Source: Cochlodiniinecator piscidefendens (GTDB lineage: Bacteria; Pseudomonadota; Alphaproteobacteria; Rhodobacterales; Rhodobacteraceae). Taken from it: a stretch of 64,000 bases of DNA. The stretch covers positions 286,804-350,803 of the forward strand of contig NZ_JAAOIE010000003.1 in assembly GCF_011326755.1 (NCBI RefSeq). Reading direction: 5' to 3'. Positions within the stretch are counted from its first letter, which is position 1. Each line of letters opens with the position of its first letter. The position numbers were made by a program, and so were the translations under genes. A model generated the notes under the pieces. It saw nothing but the letters and a program-made list of their open reading frames with translations, was not told the origin of the DNA and ran no database searches. Below are positions 29,168 through 37,960 of the stretch, piece after piece.

Positions 29168-30277
29168 ATGGCGAGAAATGGTGGCATTGGCGGTATCGGT
29201 GGAATTGGTGGTATCGGCGGCATTGGAGGCATTGGCGGAATTGGCGGTATCGGTGGCATTGGCGCCAGCGGTTTGGGCGGATTTCTGGGTGCTGGGGCGG
29301 CCGAGGGCTATGATCCGATTCTGACATTGGGGCTTCAGGTCAGTTCTGAAGGGATTGCACACATCGCTGGGGATGGGCCACTTCAACAACCCACAGATTT
29401 GGCACAGGGACCGCAAAATATGGGGCGTTGGGCCGATTGGGTCCGCGGTTCTTTATATCTTACTGATTTTTTGAAGGACCTGAGCTGGGAGCCGTCTACT
29501 GAGGGGGCTGACGACATTGTTTTAAAGTTTGAAACCTTTGAGGTCGCTCGATTTGATCGACCTTCTGCGCAATTGGTTCAGGAACAAACGCAATGGGTTC
29601 TTGACTATGCGGGCTTACGCGCTGATCGAACAGCTGAAATTACATCGCAGTTAGGATTCCCAACAGAGTATTTTGCGTCCATCCTAGGGCTTCACCCGGC
29701 ACAGCATCGTTTTACATTTGAGCTTATTACAGCAACACAATTGTTATCGGCACACGTCGCGATGATCGCCAAGCATGCGTTGGCTATTCGTCGTCCTGAT
29801 CAAGTTGATGCACGGGTCTTGCCGATGATCACAACACCCGGTCACGGGAGCTTTCCAAGCGCCCACGCGACCGAGGCACACGCAGTATTTGCCCTATTGA
29901 ACCGATTGTCTCAGGAATGGGGTAGCTTGGCCGATATGGACCAACGTAAAGCATTGCTGCGCAAACTGGCCGAACGTATTTCCGTGAATAGAACTGTTGC
30001 TGGCGTACATTACCCTATGGATAGCTGGGCCGGGGCGGCTTTGGGGCAGTTGGTGGCAGAGCTTGTTCTACAACGTTGTGGCGTCGTTGGCGGTGGTCAG
30101 GCTTTTCACTACACTGCGGTGGATGCTGATTTCATGGCAGGGCGATTTGAAGAAGTCGAAGCCAGCGGCGAAGGTTATGGGCTTGATTTCAGATGCGCAG
30201 CAGAGGCAACCAAAACGGACACCTTTGCTTGGCTTTGGGATAGGGCTGTAGGCGAAGCGCAAGGAACGGGGGCGTAA
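29168..30277 (+). CDS. PAP2/vanadium-haloperoxidase-like protein with (GGI)9 N-terminus
   Basis: A 369-residue protein. GGGGGA lies seven bases before the ATG at 29168, which overlies the end of the regulator gene by none. The three PAP2-superfamily signatures are complete: K-x6-RP (KHALAIRRP), PSAH in GSFPSAHATEA, and R-x5-H-x3-D (RTVAGVHYPMD). The family covers acid phosphatases, lipid phosphatases and vanadium haloperoxidases. There is no signal peptide or run of membrane helices, which favours the soluble haloperoxidase-like branch. Residues 5-31 are nine Gly-Gly-Ile triplets followed by a Gly-rich linker. The vanadate ligands and halide specificity cannot be settled from sequence. Confidence 0.82.
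   Translation: MARNGGIGGIGGIGGIGGIGGIGGIGGIGGIGASGLGGFLGAGAAEGYDPILTLGLQVSSEGIAHIAGDGPLQQPTDLAQGPQNMGRWADWVRGSLYLTDFLKDLSWEPSTEGADDIVLKFETFEVARFDRPSAQLVQEQTQWVLDYAGLRADRTAEITSQLGFPTEYFASILGLHPAQHRFTFELITATQLLSAHVAMIAKHALAIRRPDQVDARVLPMITTPGHGSFPSAHATEAHAVFALLNRLSQEWGSLADMDQRKALLRKLAERISVNRTVAGVHYPMDSWAGAALGQLVAELVLQRCGVVGGGQAFHYTAVDADFMAGRFEEVEASGEGYGLDFRCAAEATKTDTFAWLWDRAVGEAQGTGA
29180..29260 (+). repeat. Nine in-frame 9-bp repeats encoding Gly-Gly-Ile
   Basis: Nine consecutive GGN-GGN-AT(T/C) units at the start of the PAP2-like gene. Third positions vary between units (GGT, GGC, GGA), so the nucleotide repeat is no longer exact while the peptide repeat is perfect. This suggests selection on the protein sequence instead of recent slippage. 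Confidence 0.9.
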
Positions 30278-30278
30278 C

Positions 30279-32405
30279 ATGGCCCCCACACATTCGAATG
30301 ACGATGTAGATCATTACATGGGGCCATATGAACGTTGGGTGTTCCGTTCTGAATTAGGGCGTCCTTTTTCTTTCCCTGCAATCGCGAAAGGAAAAGGGCA
30401 GCACTTTACCGCACTGATCGATAGTGGGGCCCATGAGTTTACGCCACCCGAAACCTTGTCTGTTGCGGACCCAAACTCTGGTGAAGAGCGTGAAGTTAAA
30501 TTGCGTTACCCGCCACTTTGGTCAAGCAACGGGGCGGGGCGTTCTATAACTCCGGTTTGTTTTGGCGATCCATCAGTGGATGATGGGGGCCTTGCTCAAA
30601 CGCTTCATGCCGTTTGCCAACTTGGGCCTGAGGAAATGCAGCCGCGCTTTCGGGTCAATTTCCCGATTAACCCCAAAGCATGGTCTGAGTTTTACATCCC
30701 TAATCCGACCACTGCCCAATGGCCGGGTCATCGCCGGTCTGAGAAGGCGCCGAAAGCGATCATAGCGGTTATCGATGATGGCATTCCCTTTGCAAATAGA
30801 GCTTTTCTGGACGCGTATGGACAAAGCAAAATAAATTATTGTTGGCTGCAATCGGCTGAGGCTGCACACGACATTTCTGCGGTACCGTTTGGCAAAGAGT
30901 TCACCAATCGCGAAATAGACGCTTTGCGCCAAATACATGGGCAGGATGAAGATGTCCTTTACGTCGATGCTGGCGCTGTTAATGCGCGGTTGCCTGAACT
31001 CGGGACTTATTTATCTCGTCACACAACACACGGAGCCCATGTTCTGTCCGTTGCGGCAGGACATGGTTTGGGGCCGAGGCAGGCCTTAATGGACGACGAT
31101 GTTCACATCATCGCTGTGCAATTACCCAATACAATTGCATGGGATACCTCAGGGTTTGGTAAAGAGATGTATATGCTCAGTGCGCTTCATTATATTTTTG
31201 AAAGAGCGCGCCGCATTTGCGAAAGTTATGGCGTGGCTGATGATGCGCTGCCTTTGGTCGTGAATTTCAGCTACGGGTGGTCGGGAAGCCGACATGACGG
31301 CCAGTCAGAAATGGAAACTGCGATCGAACAGCTGTTTACGCAACGCAATACGGATGCGAATGGGAACTCTCGTGAGAATTCATTTCTTGTTATGCCTACG
31401 GGAAACACGTTTTCTGACAAGCTTCATGCCCGACTTTCCGACGGTCATTTTGTCGACGGTGCTGCTGAGATTAGCTGGAACTTGCTACCGGATGATCGTA
31501 CGTCAAGTTATTTAGAAATCTGGTTTCCAGAGGAAGTTGCCGATGGCAGTTTTGAAATCTCAATTACACCGCCTAAGGGGATCGTTTTAGATAGCGCGGG
31601 ATCAATTTCCTTAACCGCTGATCCAAATTTGAACGAAGGGGACGCGCGCCAATTCCAAAATTTGGTTATAGACGGGAAAATTGTAGGACAGTTATCAGTC
31701 GATAAAAACCGAGGAACACGTTGGCGTTGTCTAATCGCACTCGTCCCTACGATCGAACACAGCACAGGGTCTCGTGTTGCTCCGATTGGGCGTTGGTCCA
31801 TTGGTGTTGCCAAGTCGAATGCTCTTGACCCACTGCCGCAGAACGCAGCGATTGAATTATGGGTTCAGAGGGATGACGATCCTTCGGAATTGAAGACGGG
31901 GGGGCAGCAAAGCTATTTGTCTCATGCGTTGTCGAAAAGAACCCACCTGAATCGCGATGAATATCCAAACGAACTCGAAGTGGTTCGTGGATATGGCAGT
32001 ATGAACGGAGTCGCGAATTCTAAATCAACAATTCGAGTCGCAGGCTACGATCAAACAACTGGCCGCCCATCGCATTATAGTTCTGCTGGGGCTTTAGTTA
32101 GAATTGGTACAACACTCAACCCGACGGGGGCGCAGACCACTGTATGCGCGCCTTCGGATAGGGGACCGTCCCGACATGGTATGTTAGGCGGCGGTTCAAG
32201 ATCGCGTTCGCGCTCACTTCTGGTTGGGACAAGTGGTGCTGCGCCACAGGTTGCGCGACAGATGGTATTGAACCTTGCGGCGGGAAAAGGAGCCTTCGAA
32301 GGTATGGGTGATACCTTGCAAGGCATAAATGAAGATGAACAAATACGCCGAACACATATCAAAGCCCGGTTGGGACACAAAAAGCTAAAAGTAGAAGTGC
32401 AGTAG
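30279..32405 (+). CDS. Subtilisin-like (S8) serine peptidase
   Basis: A 708-residue protein with an intact but dispersed S8 triad: Asp166/Asp167 in AVIDDGIPFANR, His251 in THGAHVLSVAAG, and Ser652 in VGTSGAAPQVARQ. The insert of about 400 residues between His and Ser is large for the family and includes a region (about 395-560) that may be a beta-rich domain. No signal peptide is apparent, so it is probably cytoplasmic or exported by a non-Sec route. It begins one base after the PAP2-like stop, and the three genes form one operon. Substrates are unknown. Confidence 0.88.
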   Translation: MAPTHSNDDVDHYMGPYERWVFRSELGRPFSFPAIAKGKGQHFTALIDSGAHEFTPPETLSVADPNSGEEREVKLRYPPLWSSNGAGRSITPVCFGDPSVDDGGLAQTLHAVCQLGPEEMQPRFRVNFPINPKAWSEFYIPNPTTAQWPGHRRSEKAPKAIIAVIDDGIPFANRAFLDAYGQSKINYCWLQSAEAAHDISAVPFGKEFTNREIDALRQIHGQDEDVLYVDAGAVNARLPELGTYLSRHTTHGAHVLSVAAGHGLGPRQALMDDDVHIIAVQLPNTIAWDTSGFGKEMYMLSALHYIFERARRICESYGVADDALPLVVNFSYGWSGSRHDGQSEMETAIEQLFTQRNTDANGNSRENSFLVMPTGNTFSDKLHARLSDGHFVDGAAEISWNLLPDDRTSSYLEIWFPEEVADGSFEISITPPKGIVLDSAGSISLTADPNLNEGDARQFQNLVIDGKIVGQLSVDKNRGTRWRCLIALVPTIEHSTGSRVAPIGRWSIGVAKSNALDPLPQNAAIELWVQRDDDPSELKTGGQQSYLSHALSKRTHLNRDEYPNELEVVRGYGSMNGVANSKSTIRVAGYDQTTGRPSHYSSAGALVRIGTTLNPTGAQTTVCAPSDRGPSRHGMLGGGSRSRSRSLLVGTSGAAPQVARQMVLNLAAGKGAFEGMGDTLQGINEDEQIRRTHIKARLGHKKLKVEVQ

Positions 32406-32610
32406 TTTCAACCTAGAAGATATGCAATGTTTGGGCGCGGAGACCGGGGAAGTTTTCGTGCCCAACATGATGAAATCGAAGGTTGAGATTGCTCAATTTC
32501 GCTCTCGATAAAAAAAATCCTGCAAAATGCATTTTTTTCAATTTCGCCTCTGGACACTGCTGCTCCCCAAGCATAGAAACCGCCTACCCGAACGCAACAG
32601 CGTTCCCGGT

Positions 32611-32685
32611 GCCCGGGTAGCTCAGGGGTAGAGCAGTGGATTGAAAATCCTCGTGTCGGTGGTTCGATTCCGCCCCTGGGCACCA
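32611..32685 (+). tRNA. tRNA-Phe (GAA)
   Basis: Full cloverleaf with encoded CCA. Acceptor arm GCCCGGG/CCTGGGC, D-arm GCTC/GAGC, anticodon loop TTGAAAA (anticodon GAA at 32643-32645), T-arm GGTGG/CCGCC with loop TTCGATT. One T-T mismatch is seen in the anticodon stem. The 3' part is the integration site of the downstream island. Confidence 0.95.
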
Positions 32686-32688
32686 TTT
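32640..32688. repeat. attL-like 49-bp direct repeat, within tRNA-Phe
   Basis: Runs from the last base of the anticodon 5' stem through the CCA end plus ATTT. It is identical over 49 bases to 38657-38705 and diverges immediately outside on both sides. It therefore marks the left attachment site and restores a complete tRNA. Confidence 0.88.
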
Positions 32689-32785
32689 TTACCAAGTAAA
32701 TTCAAGTGGTTAATGCAGCAATTAGTGTGCTAGTAATTTGTGGTCGTCGTGACTGGGTGCCAATTGGGTGCCGAGGCTCCGATTA

Positions 32786-34708
32786 TCATGCACCCAACGC
32801 ACCACCTTGAATCTTTAGAGTTCTGTTTTGTTTGGAGTACGAAGGGCCGACGATACAGTCTTCACGGGCCAAAGCTGGGTTTAGTGTCGAAGTAGTCATA
32901 ATAATCTGATGCGGTGCGCTTTCTTGATCCATCAGGTCAGCTATCGCTTTTTGGAAGTTGCGAACACGGTCGCCTACCATTCCTTTGTCTTCGACGTTGT
33001 CCAACAATAGGAAACGCGGATACATCATTTTATGGTCTTTCAACGAAGCAAGCAACATACCTAGAAAAAGGCTGTTCTTCACCACGACCATGCCACTAGC
33101 GCTGGTGGTGATAATGGGATCGCCATTGATCGCGAACCAATCGTCTTCGAAGCTGAAGTCAAAGTTGTCCAACGCTTCGAAGTCATTATGCTCTTTGAGG
33201 TCCTTTTCCAGAACCCGTTTAGTATCTGAGGCGATTTCGGTCTTTACTACGCGACGTCGCGTTTCGCGGGCAAGCTCCAGCGCTTCAATAGCATTTCGAA
33301 GTTTTGTTACCTCAGCTGAGGCTCGCTCTTTCGCCTCTTTGAGATCATTGATTTGTTTTCTAAGGTCCGAAAACTTGCTCAACTCATCAAGCCGAGCGTC
33401 AATTTTCCCAAGTTCACGGCTCTTTTCAGAAACCAGCGCGGTTCTCCCATCTACAGAAGCGTTGCGAAGCTCATCAAACTGTTTCATTGCCCGTGTCATA
33501 CGCGACTTTAGGCCTGTGGCAGATTTCTTAGCCTCTTCCAGTTTTTCTACTCGTTTTCTCTGCAGCCGTTTACTCTCGACTATCTGACCGTCGATATCCA
33601 TTCGGAGCTCAAACAGCTTGGTATCTTTTTCATCTCTAGGAAGCGCTTCTTTGCAGAGGTGGCAATGTTTGTCATCTGTATCCGTCAATGGCTGCAAGCA
33701 GGCTGGACACAGTTCAAACGGCACGTCGCCAATGGCAGAAAATGTCACGGCTGTACGATCAAAATCTTTTAGCAGCTGCGCAAGATGATTTAGGAATTGT
33801 TCACTATCCCTGATCTCAAACTCTAGCGCTGCAATCTCCCGTTCAGATGAAACCAGTGTGTCCCGATCTTTGCTTATAGCTTGATACAGTTTTCGTCGGT
33901 CATTCTCAGCGCTTTTCGCAACTTTTGAACTGTCGATATCATCTTCGTGCAGGGCAACTATTTCCTTTTGAAGCGTCTCCCTTCGGCCCGTCAAATTTTT
34001 TGTTTCGGATTCAAACGCCCCTTCAACGAAATTTTCACCCAGATTGGATGTAGCCCGCATTAGATTGGTCAGCTTTGCCCCAAGTTCGGACTCACTCTTT
34101 TTCTTCTCACGAAGTAAAATTCGTTTGGAATACAGCTCATTGTTACCAATACCGCATAGAAGCTCCGAGACAGCTTCTCGGGTATCCCTTGGGTCGAAGT
34201 CTTCACTTCGGAATATCCGCTGAAACGGCGTTGATTGGTCCACGTACATCAGTCTCAAAATCTGATGCATCGTAATGTTCGAACCCTCGTCGCCGGGAAT
34301 TTCGGGGAGACCAAGCGCTTTGAACAATATTTGACTAAATGCTTGTGAGTGTTCATTGCGAGCGTAGGGGAACCGCTGCCAGCCTTCGGCTGCACTTGTC
34401 AAACCATCTTCAAGTTTTCCGAAGTAAATTGACATCGGACGGTTGTTGTCTTTCGATACTTCGCGTTTGAGCGTTAGTATTGTTCCGTTTGTGGATATTT
34501 CTGCAAAAACAGCTTCGCAATACTGAGCATACTGCTTCCAGTCTGTAAGGTTTTCACCCAGAGCAAAGAAAATGAAATCCAGTATCGTTGATTTTCCTGA
34601 GCCGTTAGCGCCGTGAATAATGTTCAACCCGGAGTGAAATTTCTCATCATAGGCTCGCTGTCCACTCTTCATAACCACTAGTCGGTTCAACTTTAATATC
34701 GATGACAT
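32786..34708 (-). CDS. ABC/SMC-like ATPase, probable ABC-3C component
   Basis: A 640-residue Rad50-like ATPase. Walker A GANGSGKST is at residues 33-41. A long coiled-coil region (about 195-510) carries a four-Cys zinc-hook-like tip: Cys334 and Cys337 in CPAC, and Cys349 and Cys352 in CHLC. Walker B-like FLLLDNVEDKG lies near residue 575. The start overlaps the stop of the upstream 171-residue gene by one base. The neighbour resembles the middle component of ABC-three-component (ABC-3C) conflict systems described by comparative genomics, and this protein would be the ATPase component. A third, effector-bearing gene is not evident. Confidence 0.75.
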   Translation of the reverse strand: MSSILKLNRLVVMKSGQRAYDEKFHSGLNIIHGANGSGKSTILDFIFFALGENLTDWKQYAQYCEAVFAEISTNGTILTLKREVSKDNNRPMSIYFGKLEDGLTSAAEGWQRFPYARNEHSQAFSQILFKALGLPEIPGDEGSNITMHQILRLMYVDQSTPFQRIFRSEDFDPRDTREAVSELLCGIGNNELYSKRILLREKKKSESELGAKLTNLMRATSNLGENFVEGAFESETKNLTGRRETLQKEIVALHEDDIDSSKVAKSAENDRRKLYQAISKDRDTLVSSEREIAALEFEIRDSEQFLNHLAQLLKDFDRTAVTFSAIGDVPFELCPACLQPLTDTDDKHCHLCKEALPRDEKDTKLFELRMDIDGQIVESKRLQRKRVEKLEEAKKSATGLKSRMTRAMKQFDELRNASVDGRTALVSEKSRELGKIDARLDELSKFSDLRKQINDLKEAKERASAEVTKLRNAIEALELARETRRRVVKTEIASDTKRVLEKDLKEHNDFEALDNFDFSFEDDWFAINGDPIITTSASGMVVVKNSLFLGMLLASLKDHKMMYPRFLLLDNVEDKGMVGDRVRNFQKAIADLMDQESAPHQIIMTTSTLNPALAREDCIVGPSYSKQNRTLKIQGGALGA

Positions 34709-35223
34709 TATCTAAGTCGCCCCCCCATTTCCAAATTGGTCCTGCGAAATAGACCCATAGGGCCGTCGAGCGGAATGGCGTTTAGATCATTGGCTATGAA
34801 TGCTAACTGCGCGGAATTTTCAGCCACGAAAGCTTGAATTGTTTGTTTCAAGTCACTGGGCATTCCCACCTCGGACATCTGAAGCCTACTATCTTTGAAA
34901 GAGGGTGAAGAAAGTATATTTTTGGCCACTAGTTGGTGCAACGCAGCGCGCTGGAATACTTGAAGTTCACGGTAGACGATCCGAATATCTGGGAGGTTTG
35001 TGAAGCTGTCCTTCATCTTGGGGAGGTTTAGTCTTTGAAGTGACCCTCGCAACTCCCCGAACCCTGTATATTGAATTTCATGTAAGTACTCAGGAAACAA
35101 CAAGAATGTGTCGAGCAGTGATGCACGAGAAACGGAAAGACGTCGTGGGGAAGCTGTGATCAAAGCCAACATTCTGAAGCAACAGTGATGTGGGTCTCGC
35201 ATCGGGTGCCAAATTCTAATCAT
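34708..35223 (-). CDS. Putative ABC-3C middle component (MC5-like)
   Basis: A 171-residue protein beginning MIRIWHPMRDPHHCCFRMLAL. The N-terminal aromatic/His-Asp-Pro-containing stretch followed by LLDTFLLFPEYL resembles middle components of ABC-3C systems, small helical proteins that bridge ATPase and effector. The assignment rests on this resemblance, size and gene order. AAGG lies a few bases before the ATG. It is coupled to the ATPase gene by a TAATG overlap and is divergent from the restriction endonuclease gene, with only about 70 bp between. Confidence 0.55.
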   Translation of the reverse strand: MIRIWHPMRDPHHCCFRMLALITASPRRLSVSRASLLDTFLLFPEYLHEIQYTGFGELRGSLQRLNLPKMKDSFTNLPDIRIVYRELQVFQRAALHQLVAKNILSSPSFKDSRLQMSEVGMPSDLKQTIQAFVAENSAQLAFIANDLNAIPLDGPMGLFRRTNLEMGGRLR

Positions 35224-35295
35224 TTGCCTTAATCGCTTGGCTTGATTGTGTATCGAGTGTAGCTCTGAAGACCATTAAAGAAGCGAGTGATTTGG
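35224..35295. promoter_or_regulatory. Short divergent promoter gap
   Basis: Seventy-two bases separate the start of the MC5-like/ATPase operon from the start of the restriction endonuclease gene. Both promoters must lie in or near it. No clear operator symmetry was found by eye. Confidence 0.4.
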
Positions 35296-36165
35296 ATGAC
35301 TGCTGAATACCACAGGAAATTGGCGATGGACGCCGTGGCATCCATCAAAACTTGGCAGGATTGTTGGCCTATCTGGAGCAAGGTCGTTGCAGGCCTCACA
35401 GACAGTCTTTCTGATGCAACCAAGGTACATCAGGTGGGGGACCATCTTCGCGAAGTCTTTTTTGCAACAAACACAGGTGGCCGCGATCAGGGATCTTTGT
35501 CTGGCGGTGGGGCAGGCTGGGAAAGTCTCGTCACTTGGTACCTCAACTTGATCTTATCGGGAACGAACGCGGTCGCGATGCGCCAATCGAAAGCGGTGGT
35601 GCCGCGAACCTTGTTAGATGCTACTACGATCCGGTACGGGAACCACCAGACAAACACGGAGTCGGATGTTTGCGTTGTTGTGTATCCCGAGGACTTCGAT
35701 TTCCCTGTGGCCGATAAGAGCTTCATGAATAACTTGGATGCCGAGATTGCCAAGCGAATTGGCGATATCGAACTTGGTATCATCCAATGCAAAACGAACT
35801 GGAATGATAACGCTCAAGTGCCAATGCTTTGGGACATGGTGTATCGGGCGAGTTTCGGGCCGGGAACAGGCATCCACATTGGGAAGAATGGTTACAGCGT
35901 GAAGAACCTTCAAAGGTTCACTTATTCGTTCGTAACCGTCCCGTCACAGAAAGAAGGACGTATGCCAAGCAAGAGCACGCAGATGGCCGTTAAGCGCGTT
36001 TGCAACCTCACTGGGGGAAACTACTGGGGCTTGCCCACGAAATCCGGCGTTGCCCTGTCACTGTCAGAGATATTCGACAGTAATTTCGCGAGCGCATTCA
36101 GTTTGAACGTCCGCGCGAGCATAAAGAATTCAATTGACGCTAAAACGGGTCTATTTGGAAGTTAG
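35296..36165 (+). CDS. Probable type II restriction endonuclease
   Basis: A 289-residue protein, predicted as the nuclease partner of the convergent C5 methyltransferase. A PD-(D/E)XK-like arrangement is visible: Asp in NTESDVCVVVYP near residue 124 and Gln-Cys-Lys in GIIQCKTNWND near residues 164-166. This Asp...(Q/E)xK spacing is typical of restriction nucleases. The ATG at 35296 is preferred over a GTG at 35287. Its stop overlaps the methyltransferase stop by four bases. I do not recognise a specific recognition-site family, so the cut site is unknown. Confidence 0.65.
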   Translation: MTAEYHRKLAMDAVASIKTWQDCWPIWSKVVAGLTDSLSDATKVHQVGDHLREVFFATNTGGRDQGSLSGGGAGWESLVTWYLNLILSGTNAVAMRQSKAVVPRTLLDATTIRYGNHQTNTESDVCVVVYPEDFDFPVADKSFMNNLDAEIAKRIGDIELGIIQCKTNWNDNAQVPMLWDMVYRASFGPGTGIHIGKNGYSVKNLQRFTYSFVTVPSQKEGRMPSKSTQMAVKRVCNLTGGNYWGLPTKSGVALSLSEIFDSNFASAFSLNVRASIKNSIDAKTGLFGS

Positions 36166-37610
36166 ACAGCCGGGTCGATAATTTTGCGGAAGTGCTCACC
36201 CACAGCTTGGGCTAGACCCACGGGAACGGCATTACCGATCTGGGTGTACTTTGGCACTTCGCGGTCGAACAAACCTTCTTGCGGATTGCCTGCGCGACGC
36301 AGACCACCCGTGGTTCGCTTGCCTGCGAATTGGTACCAGTCTGGGAACAATTGAAGCCGTGCCCACTCGCGAACCGTCAGGGCGCGTGGCTGGCTGAAAT
36401 GCACGTAGTCATCTGCCAGCGAAGTCGCAGTGATGTTGGGTTCGGTGTTACCCCAACGCGCACGAAGAACGCGCTGGGAAAATTTCTTGGTTTTGAATTG
36501 GTCAGGGATCTCGCCGTTATTGTCCATCATGTGCTGGAACTTGGCGACGATGTTCGGCTTGTGCTTGCTGTACTCTTGTTCGGTCAAGGGCACCATCTTG
36601 CTGTGAAACCAGTGGGGCGCTGTACGAAGCCTTCGCTGTAGACCGTTCTTTGGCTTCGAAGGATAATTATCCGTCGTGAACGGCCCTTTCGCGAAATCGC
36701 CACTGCGCAAGGTATCAGCAACACCGTCATCGATTAGGTCGCCCAAAAGGTCTATAAGGTCAGGGAAGCCCCCCGTGGGTTTGGGGAGGAAGCCACATTT
36801 TACGGCGTCTTCTTTGTGAGCCTGAGGCTCTAACCAATCACAAGAATCCAAGATGTCGTCACGAATGCCGACCAGTAGAACGCGAGGACGGTTCTGCGGG
36901 ACGCCATAGTCTTTTGCCTTCACCAGCGAATAACGAACGGTGTAGCCGGGAATCGAACGAAATTCGGATAGCACGTCTGGGAAAATCTGGTCATCGCCAC
37001 CACGCGTCCATTTCGCGTTCAGGAGACCTCGCACGTTCTCAAACAAGAAAATCCGGGGGCGTAGCTTTCGAATGACGTGCGCCATACGAACGAACAAATG
37101 GTTGGACGGCATGTCAGCCTTGTCCACATCGTAGGAACGCCTGATGCCGATGCCGGAGTAGCCTTGGCAAGGAGGCCCACCTGCGAGAACGTCCAAGTTC
37201 GATCCAGCGCCAGATGCTGTGCTCGCTCCCAAATCAAAATGCAGGCCCAACTCTGGGATGTTCCTGAGGTCGGACACCAACTGCTCAAGCCTTGAACCAC
37301 GTAGGTCGTTGGCATCGTTGCACCGAAGGTCCTCGTTGGACGAGAAGTGCAGCCCTCCCAACGAGTGATGACGGTTCTTCAAGTACGTGGCCATCGCGTC
37401 AGGGTTCAGCTCGTTCACGAACACTGGCACGAAGTCCGCGTTCTCCATGCCCATGGACAAGCCACCACAGCCTGCGAACATGTCGACCATGTACATCGGG
37501 CGACGATTAGAGCCGGTTTTTTCGTCGGCAAGAGGGTCGATATCGACAACTTTGTTCACGGCTTCGAGCATATCCAGAAAATGTAGCTGTTGTGGGCGTT
37601 GATGTAGCAT
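36162..37610 (-). CDS. DNA (cytosine-5-)-methyltransferase
   Basis: A 482-residue C5 methyltransferase with all key motifs in order: I (VDMFAGCGGLSMGME, residues 42-56), IV with catalytic Cys149 (GGPPCQGYSGIG), VI (FENVRGLL), VIII (QNRPRVLLVG), and X (YTQIGNAVP) near the C-terminus. The variable region between VIII and IX, which sets target specificity, is long. It faces the endonuclease gene, overlapping it by four bases at the stop codons, so the two form a restriction-modification pair. No C (controller) gene is recognised beside it. The N-terminal 35 residues are a non-conserved extension. Confidence 0.95.
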   Translation of the reverse strand: MLHQRPQQLHFLDMLEAVNKVVDIDPLADEKTGSNRRPMYMVDMFAGCGGLSMGMENADFVPVFVNELNPDAMATYLKNRHHSLGGLHFSSNEDLRCNDANDLRGSRLEQLVSDLRNIPELGLHFDLGASTASGAGSNLDVLAGGPPCQGYSGIGIRRSYDVDKADMPSNHLFVRMAHVIRKLRPRIFLFENVRGLLNAKWTRGGDDQIFPDVLSEFRSIPGYTVRYSLVKAKDYGVPQNRPRVLLVGIRDDILDSCDWLEPQAHKEDAVKCGFLPKPTGGFPDLIDLLGDLIDDGVADTLRSGDFAKGPFTTDNYPSKPKNGLQRRLRTAPHWFHSKMVPLTEQEYSKHKPNIVAKFQHMMDNNGEIPDQFKTKKFSQRVLRARWGNTEPNITATSLADDYVHFSQPRALTVREWARLQLFPDWYQFAGKRTTGGLRRAGNPQEGLFDREVPKYTQIGNAVPVGLAQAVGEHFRKIIDPAV

Positions 37611-37960
37611 ATCTAGTTCGAGGCAGATTGTGAACGACTAAACCTGCCTGAACTTGACCTGACATACCTAATTTTGGGTTAAGCTATTTGGCAACAGGAA
37701 AATGAAACAAAAAAAAGAACATCCATGAGCGCGAATACCACGTTCCCCTGTGGTCACCAGTAGCAAGAAACGAAAGCTGACCCTTTCAAGGCGAAACTCG
37801 TTGGAGTGGTCCGAGATCAACAAAGCGATTTTGCCATGAAGGCGGCCAGAAGCACCTGACTGCGAACGCATCTGAGTAAAGCTATTTCTACAGCGCACTT
37901 GGCTAGAAGCCGCATCTGCAATCTACGAGGAGTTCTTTTCTCGGTTCCCAACATGGGATG
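37611..37960. other. Intergenic gap in the island
   Basis: About 350 bases between the methyltransferase gene and the next CDS. The only open frame (37668-37898, minus) has an atypical composition and no visible ribosome-binding site. It probably holds the methyltransferase promoter, which I cannot locate. Confidence 0.5.

Noticed and set aside
29060-29416. Minus-strand frame rich in Asn/Ala/Thr opposite the GGI repeat
   Set aside because: Its composition is explained by the complementary strand of the 9-bp repeat inside a well-supported CDS.
32408-32695. Minus-strand frame with MVPRGGIEPPTRGF
   Set aside because: It is the antisense translation of tRNA-Phe, a known false ORF.
32740-32785. 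Repeated GGGTGCC motif right of tRNA-Phe as an integrase remnant
   Set aside because: Too short to establish; only two copies and no recombinase motif in any frame.
37668-37898. 76-residue minus-strand ORF in the island gap
   Set aside because: No ribosome-binding site is visible, and its composition is atypical for a real gene.
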